Source: Glutamicibacter nicotianae
Lineage (GTDB): Bacteria; Actinomycetota; Actinomycetes; Actinomycetales; Micrococcaceae
Assembly (NCBI RefSeq): GCF_006539525.1
Contig: NZ_BJNE01000002.1
Coordinates: 124,001-188,000 of the forward strand
Direction of reading: 5' to 3'
DNA: 64,000 nucleotides
The position numbers were made by a program, and so were the translations under genes. Below are positions 42,025-51,287 of this stretch, piece after piece (position 1 is the stretch's first letter; each line of letters opens with the position of its first letter). Under the pieces are notes generated by a model. It was not told where the DNA came from and made no database searches. It was given only the letters and a program-made list of their open reading frames with translations.

Positions 42025-42897
42025 ATGACCGAACCGAACAACAAATACGTCCTGACCCTCACCTGCGCCGAGCGCCCGGGCATCGTGCATGCGGTCACCG
42101 GTCTGCTGCTCAAGCACCACGGCGATATCCGGGAGCTGAAGCAGCATGATGACCAGCGTTCGGGAACGCTGTTCATGCGCATCGAGTTCGAAGTCGCCGA
42201 GTCGAAGGAAATTGCCGCGGAGGTCGCGGAGCTCGAAGCGAGCCTCGGCCAGCTTGCCGAAGAGCACGAGGCTACCTGGGGGCTGCGCCCGACGGGCCAG
42301 AAGAAGCGCGTGGTGGTGATGGTCTCCAAGTTCGGCCACTGCCTTCACGACTTGCTGTTCCGCGCCCGGATGGGGGAGCTGCCGGTGGAGATCGCGGCAG
42401 TTGTCTCCAACCACCCCGATCACCGCCAGCAGGTCGAGTGGAACGGGATCCCGTTCTTCCATATTCCGGTCACCGCTGAGACGAAGCCCGAGGCCGAGTC
42501 CAAGCTGATGGACCTGGTGGAGCGCTTCGAGGTGGATCTGGTGGTCCTCGCCCGCTACATGCAGGTGCTCTCCGATGACCTCAGCCGCAAGCTCACCGGC
42601 CGGGCCATCAACATCCACCACTCATTCCTGCCCTCCTTCAAGGGCGCCAAGCCCTACCACCAGGCGTTCGAGCGCGGCGTGAAGACCGTGGGCGCCACCG
42701 CGCACTACGTGAATTCCGAGCTGGACGAGGGCCCGATCATCACCCAGCGGGTCCAGGAAGTGGACCACAGCTTCGAGCCCGAGCATCTGGTGGCCGCCGG
42801 CCGCGACACCGAGTGCAAGGCGCTGTCCGACGCGGTGCGCTGGCACTGCGAAGACCGTGTCTTCCTCAGCGGCTCGCGCACCGTCGTGCTGCGCTAG
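42025..42897 (+). CDS. purU: Formyltetrahydrofolate deformylase
   Basis: 290 residues. An N-terminal ACT domain (LTCAERPGIVHAVTG) is followed by the formyl-transferase fold with INIHHSFLPSFKGAKPYHQA, which contains the catalytic His, and the Asp in SELDEGPIITQ. It hydrolyses 10-formyl-THF to formate and THF, draining C1 units produced by betaine degradation. AAGGAG lies seven bases before the ATG. In Arthrobacter, purU and folD are known companions of dimethylglycine oxidase genes. Confidence 0.88.
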   Translation: MTEPNNKYVLTLTCAERPGIVHAVTGLLLKHHGDIRELKQHDDQRSGTLFMRIEFEVAESKEIAAEVAELEASLGQLAEEHEATWGLRPTGQKKRVVVMVSKFGHCLHDLLFRARMGELPVEIAAVVSNHPDHRQQVEWNGIPFFHIPVTAETKPEAESKLMDLVERFEVDLVVLARYMQVLSDDLSRKLTGRAINIHHSFLPSFKGAKPYHQAFERGVKTVGATAHYVNSELDEGPIITQRVQEVDHSFEPEHLVAAGRDTECKALSDAVRWHCEDRVFLSGSRTVVLR

Positions 42898-42913
42898 CGG
42901 CGGCAATTCCTGG

Positions 42914-42952
42914 AAGCCAGCCACGTTGCCATCGCGACGTGGCTGGCTTTCT
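42914..42952 (+). terminator. Terminator after purU
   Basis: A 13-bp stem (42914-42926 with 42937-42949) with a ten-base loop, leading into TTTCTG. It lies 17 bases past the purU stop and faces the convergent PucR gene. Confidence 0.75.
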
Positions 42953-42990
42953 GTGCCAGGGGGTCTTCTTGTGGCCGGCAGACCGGGGAC

Positions 42991-44592
42991 TCAAGCTGAC
43001 ACGTTCTGCTGGTAGACGGCCAGGCCCAGCGACAGGACGGTCAAGGATTGGGCATCATTCAGATCCATGTCCAGCAGGGATTCGAGTAGTCCGAGCCGCT
43101 GGTAAAACACCGACCGGGAGAGCTGGCAACGGGTAGCCGCCTGGGATCGGTTGGTCGGTGAAGCCAAATAGGCCTTCAGGACCCTCAGGCATTCGGTGCG
43201 CCGGGCAGGATCCAAGGCCAGGATTGGCGCGAGCACCTGCTGCGGCAGGCGCTGCATTGCCGGTTCATGGCGCAGTTCATGGGCAAGCAGTGCCAGTGGA
43301 TACTCCTCGGCCAGCACAACAGGCTGGTTCGCAGCCAGGGACAGTTCGCATCCGCCGATGGCTTGCCTGATGGAATCTGCAAGCAGGCCGAAGTCATTGA
43401 CGGCCGCACCCAGATAGAGCGGTCCGTCAAAATATCCGGCCACCTCATCCAGGTGCAAGGTCTGGGGCCAGTCTGGCGGCAGTTTGCCGGGGATAGCGGA
43501 GAAGAAGCCGAAGAGCTTGGACGCGGGCGCATTCCGGGCACCGATCACCGGACGCAGATCCTTGCCGATAGTGCGCTCGATCTGCCTGGCTGCTGCTCTC
43601 AGGTCGGCGCACGAGGCCAGCGGGATCGCGAAACCACGCAGCTGCCGGTGGCGCACCGGGAACCCGGAGGCTTCGAATTTCCCGGCGAGCAGGTCCGAGT
43701 CCGCGTCCTTTCGCAGCATCAGGTCGTCAAGCAGTTCGCAGGCCGTATCGAAAGCCAACGAGGCAGGTTCCTGTTTGCGCAGGAGCTCGGTGCCCAGCGC
43801 AATGCCCGCCATTGTCAGTACATGCAGGGATCCTGCCGGATGAGTGGCAGTGTCCGGGGCGATCAAAGAACCGAAATGCCTGCCATGGATCTGCACCGGG
43901 ATCACCTGGCGTCCAGCATTGCCTGTCACGTGCAAGCTGCGGGAACGGTCTTGCCAGTGCTCGAAGAAGTCCACGGGCACCGGAACGGCGCTGGCATGGC
44001 GCAGCACGTTGTAGCCTGAATCCTCCAGCACCACCGTGGCATTCAGCAGCCTGGCGCAGTCCCGGAGTATGGTTTCGGCCGGAGCGCCGAGCTGCATCAG
44101 CGCGGTGAAATGGGCGGTGACCTCGCCGCCGGCCTCGATGCGCCGGGTCTGGGAGGAGAAGAGCAGCTGGTGCAGTGCCTCGGTGATCTCCACAAAAGCC
44201 ACTGGTTCGTGCAATGCCACCAGCGGGAAGCAATGCTCTTTGCAGGACTGGATGAGCGCCGCCGGAACTGCGGGGCAATGGTTGCCGAGCTCTAGCAGCA
44301 GGCCGGCGGATTCCAGCTCGACCAATTCGGCCACGTACTTCTCGAAGCAGGTTTCTGGACCCCACCCGATGCCAGTGGTCAGCACCAGTTCCTGGCCGCG
44401 CAGGTAGGTCCTCGGATCCGAGTTCTCCAGCACGTGGACCCAACCAATGTGACGGTTCAATGACGACTGATCGGCAAAGACCTGCGGATTGCCGGCCAGT
44501 ACTGCGGGCAGCTGGAGCAGCTGTTCCATAGTGGCAATCGACTGCTCCGGACAGTCTGTCCGGACATCGCGTGTTTTCCCGACAAGTGTCAC
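42991..44592 (-). CDS. PucR-family transcriptional regulator
   Basis: 533 residues. The N-terminal PucR domain includes GWVHVLENSDPRTYLRGQELVLTTG; a GGDEF-like middle follows, and the C-terminal helix-turn-helix is NRSQAATRCQLSRSVFYQRLGLLE. The GTG at 44592 has GGAGG nine bases upstream and is preferred; an ATG at 44529 would place a palindrome in the leader. It is divergent from the symporter operon and probably controls it. PucR proteins usually respond to a nitrogen-compound catabolite; which one is not evident. Confidence 0.8.
   Translation of the reverse strand: MTLVGKTRDVRTDCPEQSIATMEQLLQLPAVLAGNPQVFADQSSLNRHIGWVHVLENSDPRTYLRGQELVLTTGIGWGPETCFEKYVAELVELESAGLLLELGNHCPAVPAALIQSCKEHCFPLVALHEPVAFVEITEALHQLLFSSQTRRIEAGGEVTAHFTALMQLGAPAETILRDCARLLNATVVLEDSGYNVLRHASAVPVPVDFFEHWQDRSRSLHVTGNAGRQVIPVQIHGRHFGSLIAPDTATHPAGSLHVLTMAGIALGTELLRKQEPASLAFDTACELLDDLMLRKDADSDLLAGKFEASGFPVRHRQLRGFAIPLASCADLRAAARQIERTIGKDLRPVIGARNAPASKLFGFFSAIPGKLPPDWPQTLHLDEVAGYFDGPLYLGAAVNDFGLLADSIRQAIGGCELSLAANQPVVLAEEYPLALLAHELRHEPAMQRLPQQVLAPILALDPARRTECLRVLKAYLASPTNRSQAATRCQLSRSVFYQRLGLLESLLDMDLNDAQSLTVLSLGLAVYQQNVSA
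44546..44564. promoter_or_regulatory. Perfect palindrome TCCGGACA-N3-TGTCCGGA
   Basis: An 8-3-8 perfect dyad at 44546-44564, inside the first codons of the PucR gene (or its leader if ATG 44529 is used). It may be the PucR autoregulatory operator. Confidence 0.5.
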
Positions 44593-44693
44593 TGTTGATC
44601 GGCCTCCAGCTATGCAAAACTGTCAATCACATGGATCTATAGTGATTCGCTTCACACAATACAGAGTGTTTGGCTTTTAGGGGGAATGCGTCG

Positions 44694-44822
44694 ATGTTTG
44701 GACTTCCGGCGTTCACGACCATGGTCATCATCGGGGTTCCGGCCCTCTGGGTGATCTATACCGGAGTTTTCCTGTGGCTCAGCCGCGGCTGGAAGCATGA
44801 GGATGCGGAGGAGCAGCGATGA
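44694..44822 (+). CDS. 42-residue symporter accessory membrane protein
   Basis: ATG 44694 to TGA 44822 encodes 42 residues: FGLPAFTTMVIIGVPALWVI and a further hydrophobic stretch to about residue 29, then SRGWKHEDAEEQR. This is one transmembrane helix with a charged tail, like the small accessory proteins encoded before SSS symporters. GGGGGA lies about nine bases upstream. Its stop overlaps the symporter start (ATGA), so the two are translationally coupled. Confidence 0.75.
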   Translation: MFGLPAFTTMVIIGVPALWVIYTGVFLWLSRGWKHEDAEEQR

Positions 44823-46366
44823 GCTTCGAGATCCTGTTCCTGGTCATCTATTTCGTCGCCATGGCAGGCATCGGCGTTTGGGCGATGAAGCGCGGCAAGC
44901 AGGATGCCGAGGGCTTTCTGCTGGGCGGACGCAGCCTCGGCCCGGGAGTCACCGCACTTCGCCTGCAAAGCTCATCCATGTCCGGCTACATGTTCATTGG
45001 TGCTGGATCCATGGGTTATACCCAGGGCTATTTCAGCATGTGGTACGCGCTGGGCGACCTGGGCGGCGGCATCTTGAACCTCTCGGTCCTTGGCCGGCGC
45101 ATGCGCAAGCTGTCCCAAATCCTGGGATCCATCACATCCATCGAGTACCTGGAGCACCGCTACCCCTCGAAGTGGATCCGGCTCATCGCCGCTCCCGTGG
45201 CGCTGTTCTGCATGTTCTTCTACGTCCTCGCGCAGTTCATCGCCGGCGGCCGCGGACTGGAGATGGTCTCCGGAGTCTCCTTCCCGGTGGCCCTGGCCAT
45301 CGCCATCGGCGTGATTGTCCTCTACACCTTCCTCGGAGGCTACCTGGCTGTGGCCTACACCGACTTCGTGCAGGCCATCATCATGGTGGTGGGCATGGTC
45401 TGGATCCTGGTTGCCACGCTGATGGCAGTCGGCGGTTTCACCAAAGGCAACGAGGCAGTGGGCGAGATCAACCCGAACCTGCTGACCATGTGGGGAGCGG
45501 ACCTGGGCTACCAGGGCCAATGGGGAGTCATCCTCGGAGCGCTGCTGGTCTTCTCGATCGGCTACATGGGGTGGCCGCACGTGGTGGTCAGCCATATGGC
45601 CATGAAAAAGCCATCGGTAGCACGCACCGCAGGTGTCTACTCATTGATCTTCAACCTCCTGTTCATCCCCGGCCCCTACCTCGTGGGCATGTTCGCGCTG
45701 ATTCTGCTGCCGAACCTGGCCAACCCTGAAACCGCAATTTTCGAGGTCGCCGATGCCGTGTTGCCGACCTTTGCCGTGGGCATTGTCATGGCTGCCATCA
45801 TGGCAGCGATCATGTCCACCGCCGATGCGCTGCTGCTGCAGGCGGGAACCATTGCCAGTCAGGACATTTACGCCCGGTTCATCAACAGGAAGATGAACGA
45901 TGCGCAGATGGTCTGGGTCTCCCGGATCACTGTATTGGCCCTGGCGATCATCGGCTATGCCATTGCCGCCTTTGACCCGCCCGCTGTCGCCGCCGTGGTC
46001 ATCTTCTCCACCACCGTGCTGGGCAGCGCTTTCGTTCCTTCCTACATCTGCGCAGTGTGGTGGAAGAAGGCCAACGCTGTTGGGGCCATTTCTTCGATGA
46101 TCGCCGGCACCTTGGTTTCGGTGCTCTGGCAGGTTTCCGGGGCCCCGGACGCTACGGGCATCGATCCGATGGTCACCGGCATTCTGGCATCCACCGCAGC
46201 GATGATTATTGGCAGCCTAGCCAGCCAGAAGTCGCATCCGGTGCCGGAACATATCGGACGGGCGCTGGATGAGACCGCGAAGATCGGGCCGATTCCGAAG
46301 AAGATGCTCATAGACCAGGACGCCCTGCTGGCCAGCCAGGCTGAAATGGCGGGTCGCCATGAGTGA
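44819..46366 (+). CDS. Sodium:solute symporter (SSS family)
   Basis: 515 residues with about 13 membrane helices. EGFLLGGRSLGPGVTALRL near the start and IMAAIMSTADALLLQAGTIASQDIY near residue 335 are SSS-family signatures (PutP-like). A first helix begins at the N-terminus, so the protein is complete. It is coupled to the preceding 42-residue protein and overlaps the next gene by eight bases. The substrate is unknown; an amino acid or short carboxylate is likely. Confidence 0.83.
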   Translation: MSFEILFLVIYFVAMAGIGVWAMKRGKQDAEGFLLGGRSLGPGVTALRLQSSSMSGYMFIGAGSMGYTQGYFSMWYALGDLGGGILNLSVLGRRMRKLSQILGSITSIEYLEHRYPSKWIRLIAAPVALFCMFFYVLAQFIAGGRGLEMVSGVSFPVALAIAIGVIVLYTFLGGYLAVAYTDFVQAIIMVVGMVWILVATLMAVGGFTKGNEAVGEINPNLLTMWGADLGYQGQWGVILGALLVFSIGYMGWPHVVVSHMAMKKPSVARTAGVYSLIFNLLFIPGPYLVGMFALILLPNLANPETAIFEVADAVLPTFAVGIVMAAIMAAIMSTADALLLQAGTIASQDIYARFINRKMNDAQMVWVSRITVLALAIIGYAIAAFDPPAVAAVVIFSTTVLGSAFVPSYICAVWWKKANAVGAISSMIAGTLVSVLWQVSGAPDATGIDPMVTGILASTAAMIIGSLASQKSHPVPEHIGRALDETAKIGPIPKKMLIDQDALLASQAEMAGRHE

Positions 46367-46853
46367 ACTTGTGCTGCGCACGCTGGTCGATGGCCAGGAT
46401 GCGCAGCGCATCCTCGCCGCCAAGGCGCCGGGGCTGGCGGTCACGTCGGCCAAGCTGCGGCATCACCCCTTCGCGGGGTTCGTCTTCGAGGTTCCGCAAC
46501 TGGCCGGGCGAATCGCGCAAGCGCATGCTTTGGTGGACTACTACTCGGGCAAGGCCTTTGTCACCGACCCGTGGCAAGTCCAGGACGCCCAAGCTGGCCA
46601 GCGAATGGACCTCGTGGCGGATCCGAAGTGGAACACCATCGATTTCGACACTGCGCGCGAGCGGGCCAAGGCTTTGCTGTCCACCGCGGTGCTGCGCCGT
46701 GCCCGGCTGGCCTGGCGCGGTGGAATCCGCGAAACGAGCAGTGTCGCCAAGGTCTGGAAACCCAACTGGGTGATCGAAGCGAAGCTGGAAGGAAAGTCCT
46801 ACCGCATCATGGTGGATGGACTGAACGGCGGCTACTTCTTCATCGGAAGTTGA
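46359..46853 (+). CDS. Unknown protein encoded after the symporter
   Basis: 164 residues, not recognised. It begins eight bases before the symporter stop. It is soluble, with no signal peptide or membrane helix. RHHPFAGFVFEVPQ, ALVDYYSGKAFVTDPW and a C-terminal beta-rich stretch (WVIEAKLEGKSYRIMVDG) are visible. Tight coupling to the symporter gene suggests a shared function. Note the repeated aromatic/basic pattern; no enzymatic motif is seen. Confidence 0.6.
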   Translation: MSELVLRTLVDGQDAQRILAAKAPGLAVTSAKLRHHPFAGFVFEVPQLAGRIAQAHALVDYYSGKAFVTDPWQVQDAQAGQRMDLVADPKWNTIDFDTARERAKALLSTAVLRRARLAWRGGIRETSSVAKVWKPNWVIEAKLEGKSYRIMVDGLNGGYFFIGS

Positions 46854-46930
46854 TGCCGGAAACGGCGCGTATCGCCTGCATGACCCAAGATTCCACCCCC
46901 ACCCCATCACAGGAAGACACTGGAGATTCA

Positions 46931-48007
46931 ATGAAGAATGATTCAAGGCAGTTCCCCGTCCGGATGCTGAAAAAGGGCACCTGCATCGTTGCTGGCTCGG
47001 CACTGTTTCTCGGCTTGGGGCTGGTCCCGGCCAACGCCGTGGGCAACGGACCCGATTTCAACGGAAACGAAACCATCAACACCTCGATCCTGCACACGCA
47101 CGAATCGATGGCCGCCGAACTTCAAAAGCAGGATGCCAAGCAGCCGGCGATGGAACTTGAAGTCATCGGCCAATCGGTCAAGGGGCGCGATCTGTTTCTT
47201 GCCAAATACCTCTCCGACCCGGACAACCCGACGATCATGTTCCTCACCCAGCAGCACGGCAACGAGCAGCTGACCACCGAGGGAACTCTGGAAGTCATCA
47301 AGCACCTGGGCAGCGGCCGGATGAAGGGCGTGCTGGAGAACGTCAACATCCTGATTGTGCCGATGCTGAACCCGGATGGCGCCATGGGAGATGTGGATTT
47401 CCCGCTCGATGACTACATCGCTTCGGGTGACCGCCACCTGACTCGTTACAACGCGAATAACCAGGATATCAACCGGGACCACGTCGCCAAGACCCAACCT
47501 GAAATCCAGGCGCTGCACAACAACGTGCTCTCCACTTACGACATCGACTACATGATCGACCTGCACCACCAGGGCGCTCGCTCGGCGGTGGACGGCAAGC
47601 TGGTTTCCGGCTCGATCCTCTACCCGACAACTCCGGATGTCTCTGAAGAAGTCCGTGAAGGCTCCAAGCGGCTGGGCGCAGTGGTCTACCAGAATGTGGA
47701 CCGGACCGGTTGGGGCCATTTGGGCAAGTACGTGGGAGGAACCGCGAACACCATTGCGCGTAATGGCATCGCGGCTGAATACGGCATTTCCACGCTGCTC
47801 TTCGAAATGCGCGGAATGAGCGACCACAGCAATCCGGATTATGTGCTGGGGCAGAAGTCGAATGGCTACCTGCGTCAGCAAACCATCCTGACCTTGGAAA
47901 GCACTATCAAGGCGGTAGCCGACGGTTCCGTGGAAACCATCGATACCTCTATGTGGGACAGCTTGCCCGAGCAGGAGCGTCTGCCAGGCGAAGCGGACGA
48001 CGAGTAG
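46931..48007 (+). CDS. Secreted M14-family zinc carboxypeptidase
   Basis: 358 residues. A Sec signal peptide is visible: basic start (RMLKKG), hydrophobic core to about residue 31, and an AxA site (ANAVG). The M14 zinc site is QQHGNEQ (HxxE) with the third ligand His in DLHHQG, and the catalytic Glu is in LLFEMRG. GGAG lies six bases before the ATG. It should release C-terminal amino acids outside the cell, which the symporter encoded upstream could import. A terminator follows. Confidence 0.78.
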   Translation: MKNDSRQFPVRMLKKGTCIVAGSALFLGLGLVPANAVGNGPDFNGNETINTSILHTHESMAAELQKQDAKQPAMELEVIGQSVKGRDLFLAKYLSDPDNPTIMFLTQQHGNEQLTTEGTLEVIKHLGSGRMKGVLENVNILIVPMLNPDGAMGDVDFPLDDYIASGDRHLTRYNANNQDINRDHVAKTQPEIQALHNNVLSTYDIDYMIDLHHQGARSAVDGKLVSGSILYPTTPDVSEEVREGSKRLGAVVYQNVDRTGWGHLGKYVGGTANTIARNGIAAEYGISTLLFEMRGMSDHSNPDYVLGQKSNGYLRQQTILTLESTIKAVADGSVETIDTSMWDSLPEQERLPGEADDE

Positions 48008-48018
48008 CTGGAACGGCC

Positions 48019-48048
48019 AATGGCGGACCCTTGAAGGTCCGCCATTTG
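48019..48048 (+). terminator. Terminator after the carboxypeptidase gene
   Basis: A perfect 11-bp stem (48019-48029 with 48036-48046) with a six-base loop, ending in TT then TGCC. It lies 12 bases past the stop codon. Confidence 0.7.
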
Positions 48049-48145
48049 CCTGTCTGGAGCAGGTTATCTAGTTGTAGTTCGGCCGATTCCAGCTTCGAAG
48101 ATCAGAACCGTTCCCCGCGAGCGGAACGGCTGGTTGGCTTGCCGC

Positions 48146-49195
48146 TTACAGCGGGCGGTAGAGCAGCGCGCCGACCACCGCGATGACCAGGATGACCAGC
48201 GTGGACAGCAGCGCCAGGACCAGCGAGCGGCCACCGGATTTCACGATCGACTTCAGGTGCACGCCCAGGCCCAGGGCGAACATCGCCGCGGCCAGCAGCA
48301 CGGTCTGCGCGGTGGAGGCCAGCTGCAGCAGCGACTCGGGCAGGATGCCGGTGGTGCGGATCAGCATGGCGACCAGGAACAATGCCACGAACAGCGGGAT
48401 GATCGGCGGGCGCTTGCCGCCCTCGATATGGTGCTTGCGGCTCATGTAGAGAGTCAGGCCAGCCATAATCGGCGCGAGCATGACCACGCGTGCCAGCTTG
48501 ACCGTCACGGCCACGCCCAGCGCGGTGGCGCCCACGGCACCGCCGGCGGCCACGACCTGGGCCACTTCGTGGGTGGACGCGCCGATCAGCACACCGGTGC
48601 TGGTTTCGTCCAGGCCCAGCAGCGCACCCAGTGCCGGGGTCAGCGGGATCATCAAGGTGCCGAAGAGCACCACCAGGCCGATGGCCGTGGCCACTTGGTC
48701 CTGCTTGGCGCGGGTTGCGCCCTCTGCGCCGGCCACCGCGGCCGCGCCGCAGATGGAGAAGCCGGCGGCGATCAGCAGGCGCTGGGGCAGTTCAATGCCC
48801 ATGCGCCCGCCGATCCACACGGTGGCCAGGAAGGTCACGCCCACGCAGAGCACCACGATGGCCAGCACGCCCGGGCCCAGGGCCAGGATGGCGCCGAGCG
48901 AGAGCTGGAAGCCCAGCAGCACGATGCCGGCGCGCAGCAGCTTCTTCGCGGAGAACGCCACGCCCTGCGCGAAGACTGCGGGCACCGGTGCCAGGTTGCG
49001 CCACAGCGCGCCGAGCAGGATGGCAATCAGCAGCGCGCTCATCCCGGGGATGAGCTTCGCCGCGGCCAGTGCCACGCCGCCCATCACCAGGCACAGGAGG
49101 ATGCCGGGCATGAATCCGCCTACACGCGTCGACAGTGACGGCTTGGGCTCGGCGGAAGTCGGGGTTTGGGTTCGCTGTGAATGTTCAGGGGCCAT
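48146..49195 (-). CDS. YeiH-family putative sulfate/anion exporter
   Basis: 349 residues with about 10 helices. RVGGFMPGILLCLVMGGVA, AGIVLLGFQLSLG, ICGAAAVAGAEGATRAKQD and GASTHEVAQVVAAGG are hallmarks of the YeiH/UPF0324 family. GAAGAG precedes the ATG. The family is thought to export sulfate or sulfonate-derived anions; no sulfonate genes are adjacent. It stands alone. Confidence 0.82.
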   Translation of the reverse strand: MAPEHSQRTQTPTSAEPKPSLSTRVGGFMPGILLCLVMGGVALAAAKLIPGMSALLIAILLGALWRNLAPVPAVFAQGVAFSAKKLLRAGIVLLGFQLSLGAILALGPGVLAIVVLCVGVTFLATVWIGGRMGIELPQRLLIAAGFSICGAAAVAGAEGATRAKQDQVATAIGLVVLFGTLMIPLTPALGALLGLDETSTGVLIGASTHEVAQVVAAGGAVGATALGVAVTVKLARVVMLAPIMAGLTLYMSRKHHIEGGKRPPIIPLFVALFLVAMLIRTTGILPESLLQLASTAQTVLLAAAMFALGLGVHLKSIVKSGGRSLVLALLSTLVILVIAVVGALLYRPL

Positions 49196-49498
49196 GCTTT
49201 TGACTCTTCCATGACTGGCCAGTGAGCAGTGAGGCCCACTTGGCTATCACTGTCATATCACATTCATATGGCCCGAGGCTTGTCGTATGGGCATCCGGGC
49301 TTAGTGCACCGAGTCCCGTCGAATCGTTGCTCCTAGTCGTCCAGAATGCGCAGGATGTGATCATGCTGCCAGACGCGCTTTTTGCGCAATCCTGACTTCT
49401 CCTTCGCCGCGGGCGCCAGTGGTGCTTTGCTGAGCAGCGGACAGGAATCTCAATGCGGTCGTCGCTGTCGTTGTGCTTCATCGCTTCGTGCATCCTAG

Positions 49499-49528
49499 GT
49501 GATAGTTAACGACTCGCCTTACTATCAC
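49499..49528. promoter_or_regulatory. Inverted repeat GTGATAGT-N14-ACTATCAC
   Basis: Perfect 8-bp arms at 49499-49506 and 49521-49528 in a gene-poor 690-base gap (49196-49884). It may be an operator; no adjacent regulator is present to pair it with. Confidence 0.35.
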
Positions 49529-49714
49529 TTAGTCTTCTGCGGATGCGAGTACTGGTACTTCGCGGGCGAAATTGGGCCAATGCGCTGGAGTGCCGAAGTG
49601 GAGTTGATGCAATGGACGAAGGGGGCCCTTAGAGCAAAGTCTGAGCGGAGGGATTGACGTTGATGAGGCCGTTCAGGCGGTCGCCGTCGTGGCACTAGAA
49701 AACAGCCGGGGCGC

Positions 49715-49880
49715 GGATTGCTAGCGGCGGATCGAGCCCCCCGGAACTGATTGGCGGCGGCGACGAGGGCCATGAGCCCGGAAGAGCACTGGCGGTCGAG
49801 GCTCTGCCCAGGGACGCTGGCGGGCAGCTCGGCGTGCGATACCCTCGTACGAGAACTCGGTAATCGGGCAAAGGACTTCA
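49715..49880 (-). pseudogene. Thiolase (acetyl-CoA acetyltransferase) relic
   Basis: On the minus strand about 35 codons read LPASVPGQSLDRQCSSGL plus ALVAAANQF, which is the thiolase segment around the catalytic Cys. Both flanks lose similarity and no start or full domain remains. It is a decayed fragment immediately upstream of the amidohydrolase gene. Confidence 0.5.
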
Positions 49881-49884
49881 TTTC

Positions 49885-51108
49885 ATGCTCATCAGCAATG
49901 CCCGCCCTTGGGGCGGAGCGCCCAGCGACATCCTCATCGAGGGCGCCAAGATCACCTCGATCGCCGCCCATGATCCGCAGCGGATCCCGGAACCAACTGA
50001 TGTGGATGGCAGGGGCCGCATCCTGATCCCGTCCTTCTCGGACGTGCACGTGCATCTGGACTCCACGCGCATCGGCCTGCCCTTCCGCGAGCACACCGGC
50101 CGGCCCGGTGTGTGGGGAATGATGAGCAACGACCGCGAAAACTGGCGGGATGCCGAAATTCCGCTGCCCGAGCGCGTTGCCGGAACCCTGGAACGGATGA
50201 TCGCCCGCGGCACCACCCGGGTGCGTTCCTTCGCCCAGGTGGATGTGGATTCCAAGCTGGAGAAATACGAGGCAGTGGTGGCCGCGAAGGAGAAGTTCTC
50301 CAACGAGGCCGAAGTGCAGATCATCATCTTCCCCCAGGCCGGGATTCTGCGCGAACCGTGCACCGAAAAGTATCTGGAGGATGCACTGAAAGCCGGTGCG
50401 GATGCCATGGGCGGCATCGACCCCTGTGCACTGGACCGCGATCCGGTCCGCCACCTCGATACGGTGTTCGGGCTGGCCGAGAAGTACCAGGTGGATATCG
50501 ACGTGCACCTGCATGAGCCCGGTGCGCTCGCCGTCTTCTCCACGGAGCTGATTGCCGAACGTACCCGGGCACTGGGCATGCAGGGCCGGGTCAACCTGTC
50601 CCACGCCTACGAGCTGGGCAGCATCAACGAAGCGACCAGCCGCCGGCTGATCGAGACCTTCGCCGACCTGGACATCTCGCTGACCTCGGTGGCGCCGAGC
50701 ACCTCCAGCCATCTGCCGCTGGTGGACTTGGTGCAAGCAGGGGTGCGCTTCGGTCTGGGCGAGGACGGGCAGCGGGACTACTGGAGCCCCTACGGCAACT
50801 GCGATTTGCTGGACCGGACCTGGCAGCTGGCCTTCGTCAACGGATTCCGCAAGGACGAGCTGATCGAGCACGCGCTCGCGGTGGCCACCATGGGCGGTGC
50901 CTCGATCATGGACCGCGCGGTGCCGCGGCTGGCTTCGGTGGCGGACCGCCCGGGGGTGTCTGCAGGAGACCGGGCAGACTTGGTGCTGGTGGATGGCGAG
51001 AGCATTTCCTCCACCGTGATGGACCGGGGCACCGACCGCACCGTCATCCACGACGGTCGCGTGGTGGCCGACGGGTTGAAGGTGCTGTCGGTTGAGACTG
51101 CCTATTAG
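49885..51108 (+). CDS. Amidohydrolase, cytosine-deaminase-like
   Basis: 407 residues of the amidohydrolase superfamily. The HxH pair is FSDVHVHLDST, the metal His and Glu positions are VDIDVHLHEPG and NLSHAYELG, and the catalytic Asp segment is FGLGEDGQRDYWSPYGNCD. This layout resembles CodA-type deaminases, though the second motif differs (HLHEPG). The start ATG lies after GGCAAAGG. The substrate is unknown; a cyclic amide or N-heterocycle is likely. Confidence 0.75.
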   Translation: MLISNARPWGGAPSDILIEGAKITSIAAHDPQRIPEPTDVDGRGRILIPSFSDVHVHLDSTRIGLPFREHTGRPGVWGMMSNDRENWRDAEIPLPERVAGTLERMIARGTTRVRSFAQVDVDSKLEKYEAVVAAKEKFSNEAEVQIIIFPQAGILREPCTEKYLEDALKAGADAMGGIDPCALDRDPVRHLDTVFGLAEKYQVDIDVHLHEPGALAVFSTELIAERTRALGMQGRVNLSHAYELGSINEATSRRLIETFADLDISLTSVAPSTSSHLPLVDLVQAGVRFGLGEDGQRDYWSPYGNCDLLDRTWQLAFVNGFRKDELIEHALAVATMGGASIMDRAVPRLASVADRPGVSAGDRADLVLVDGESISSTVMDRGTDRTVIHDGRVVADGLKVLSVETAY

Positions 51109-51287
51109 CTACTGAGGAGTTTCCCTGCGGTTCGCGCAGAATCCGGACCCTACTCTTCTCTAACCGAGCAGGGAAATGGGAACTGACAGGTGCTCGTTCA
51201 GAACCAGAGCCAGCTAGGAGCCGGGTCGCAGGGTATGGCCTAATATGCCAATTATCTGTAGCTTGGAAGGATCAGGAGGAGCTCATC

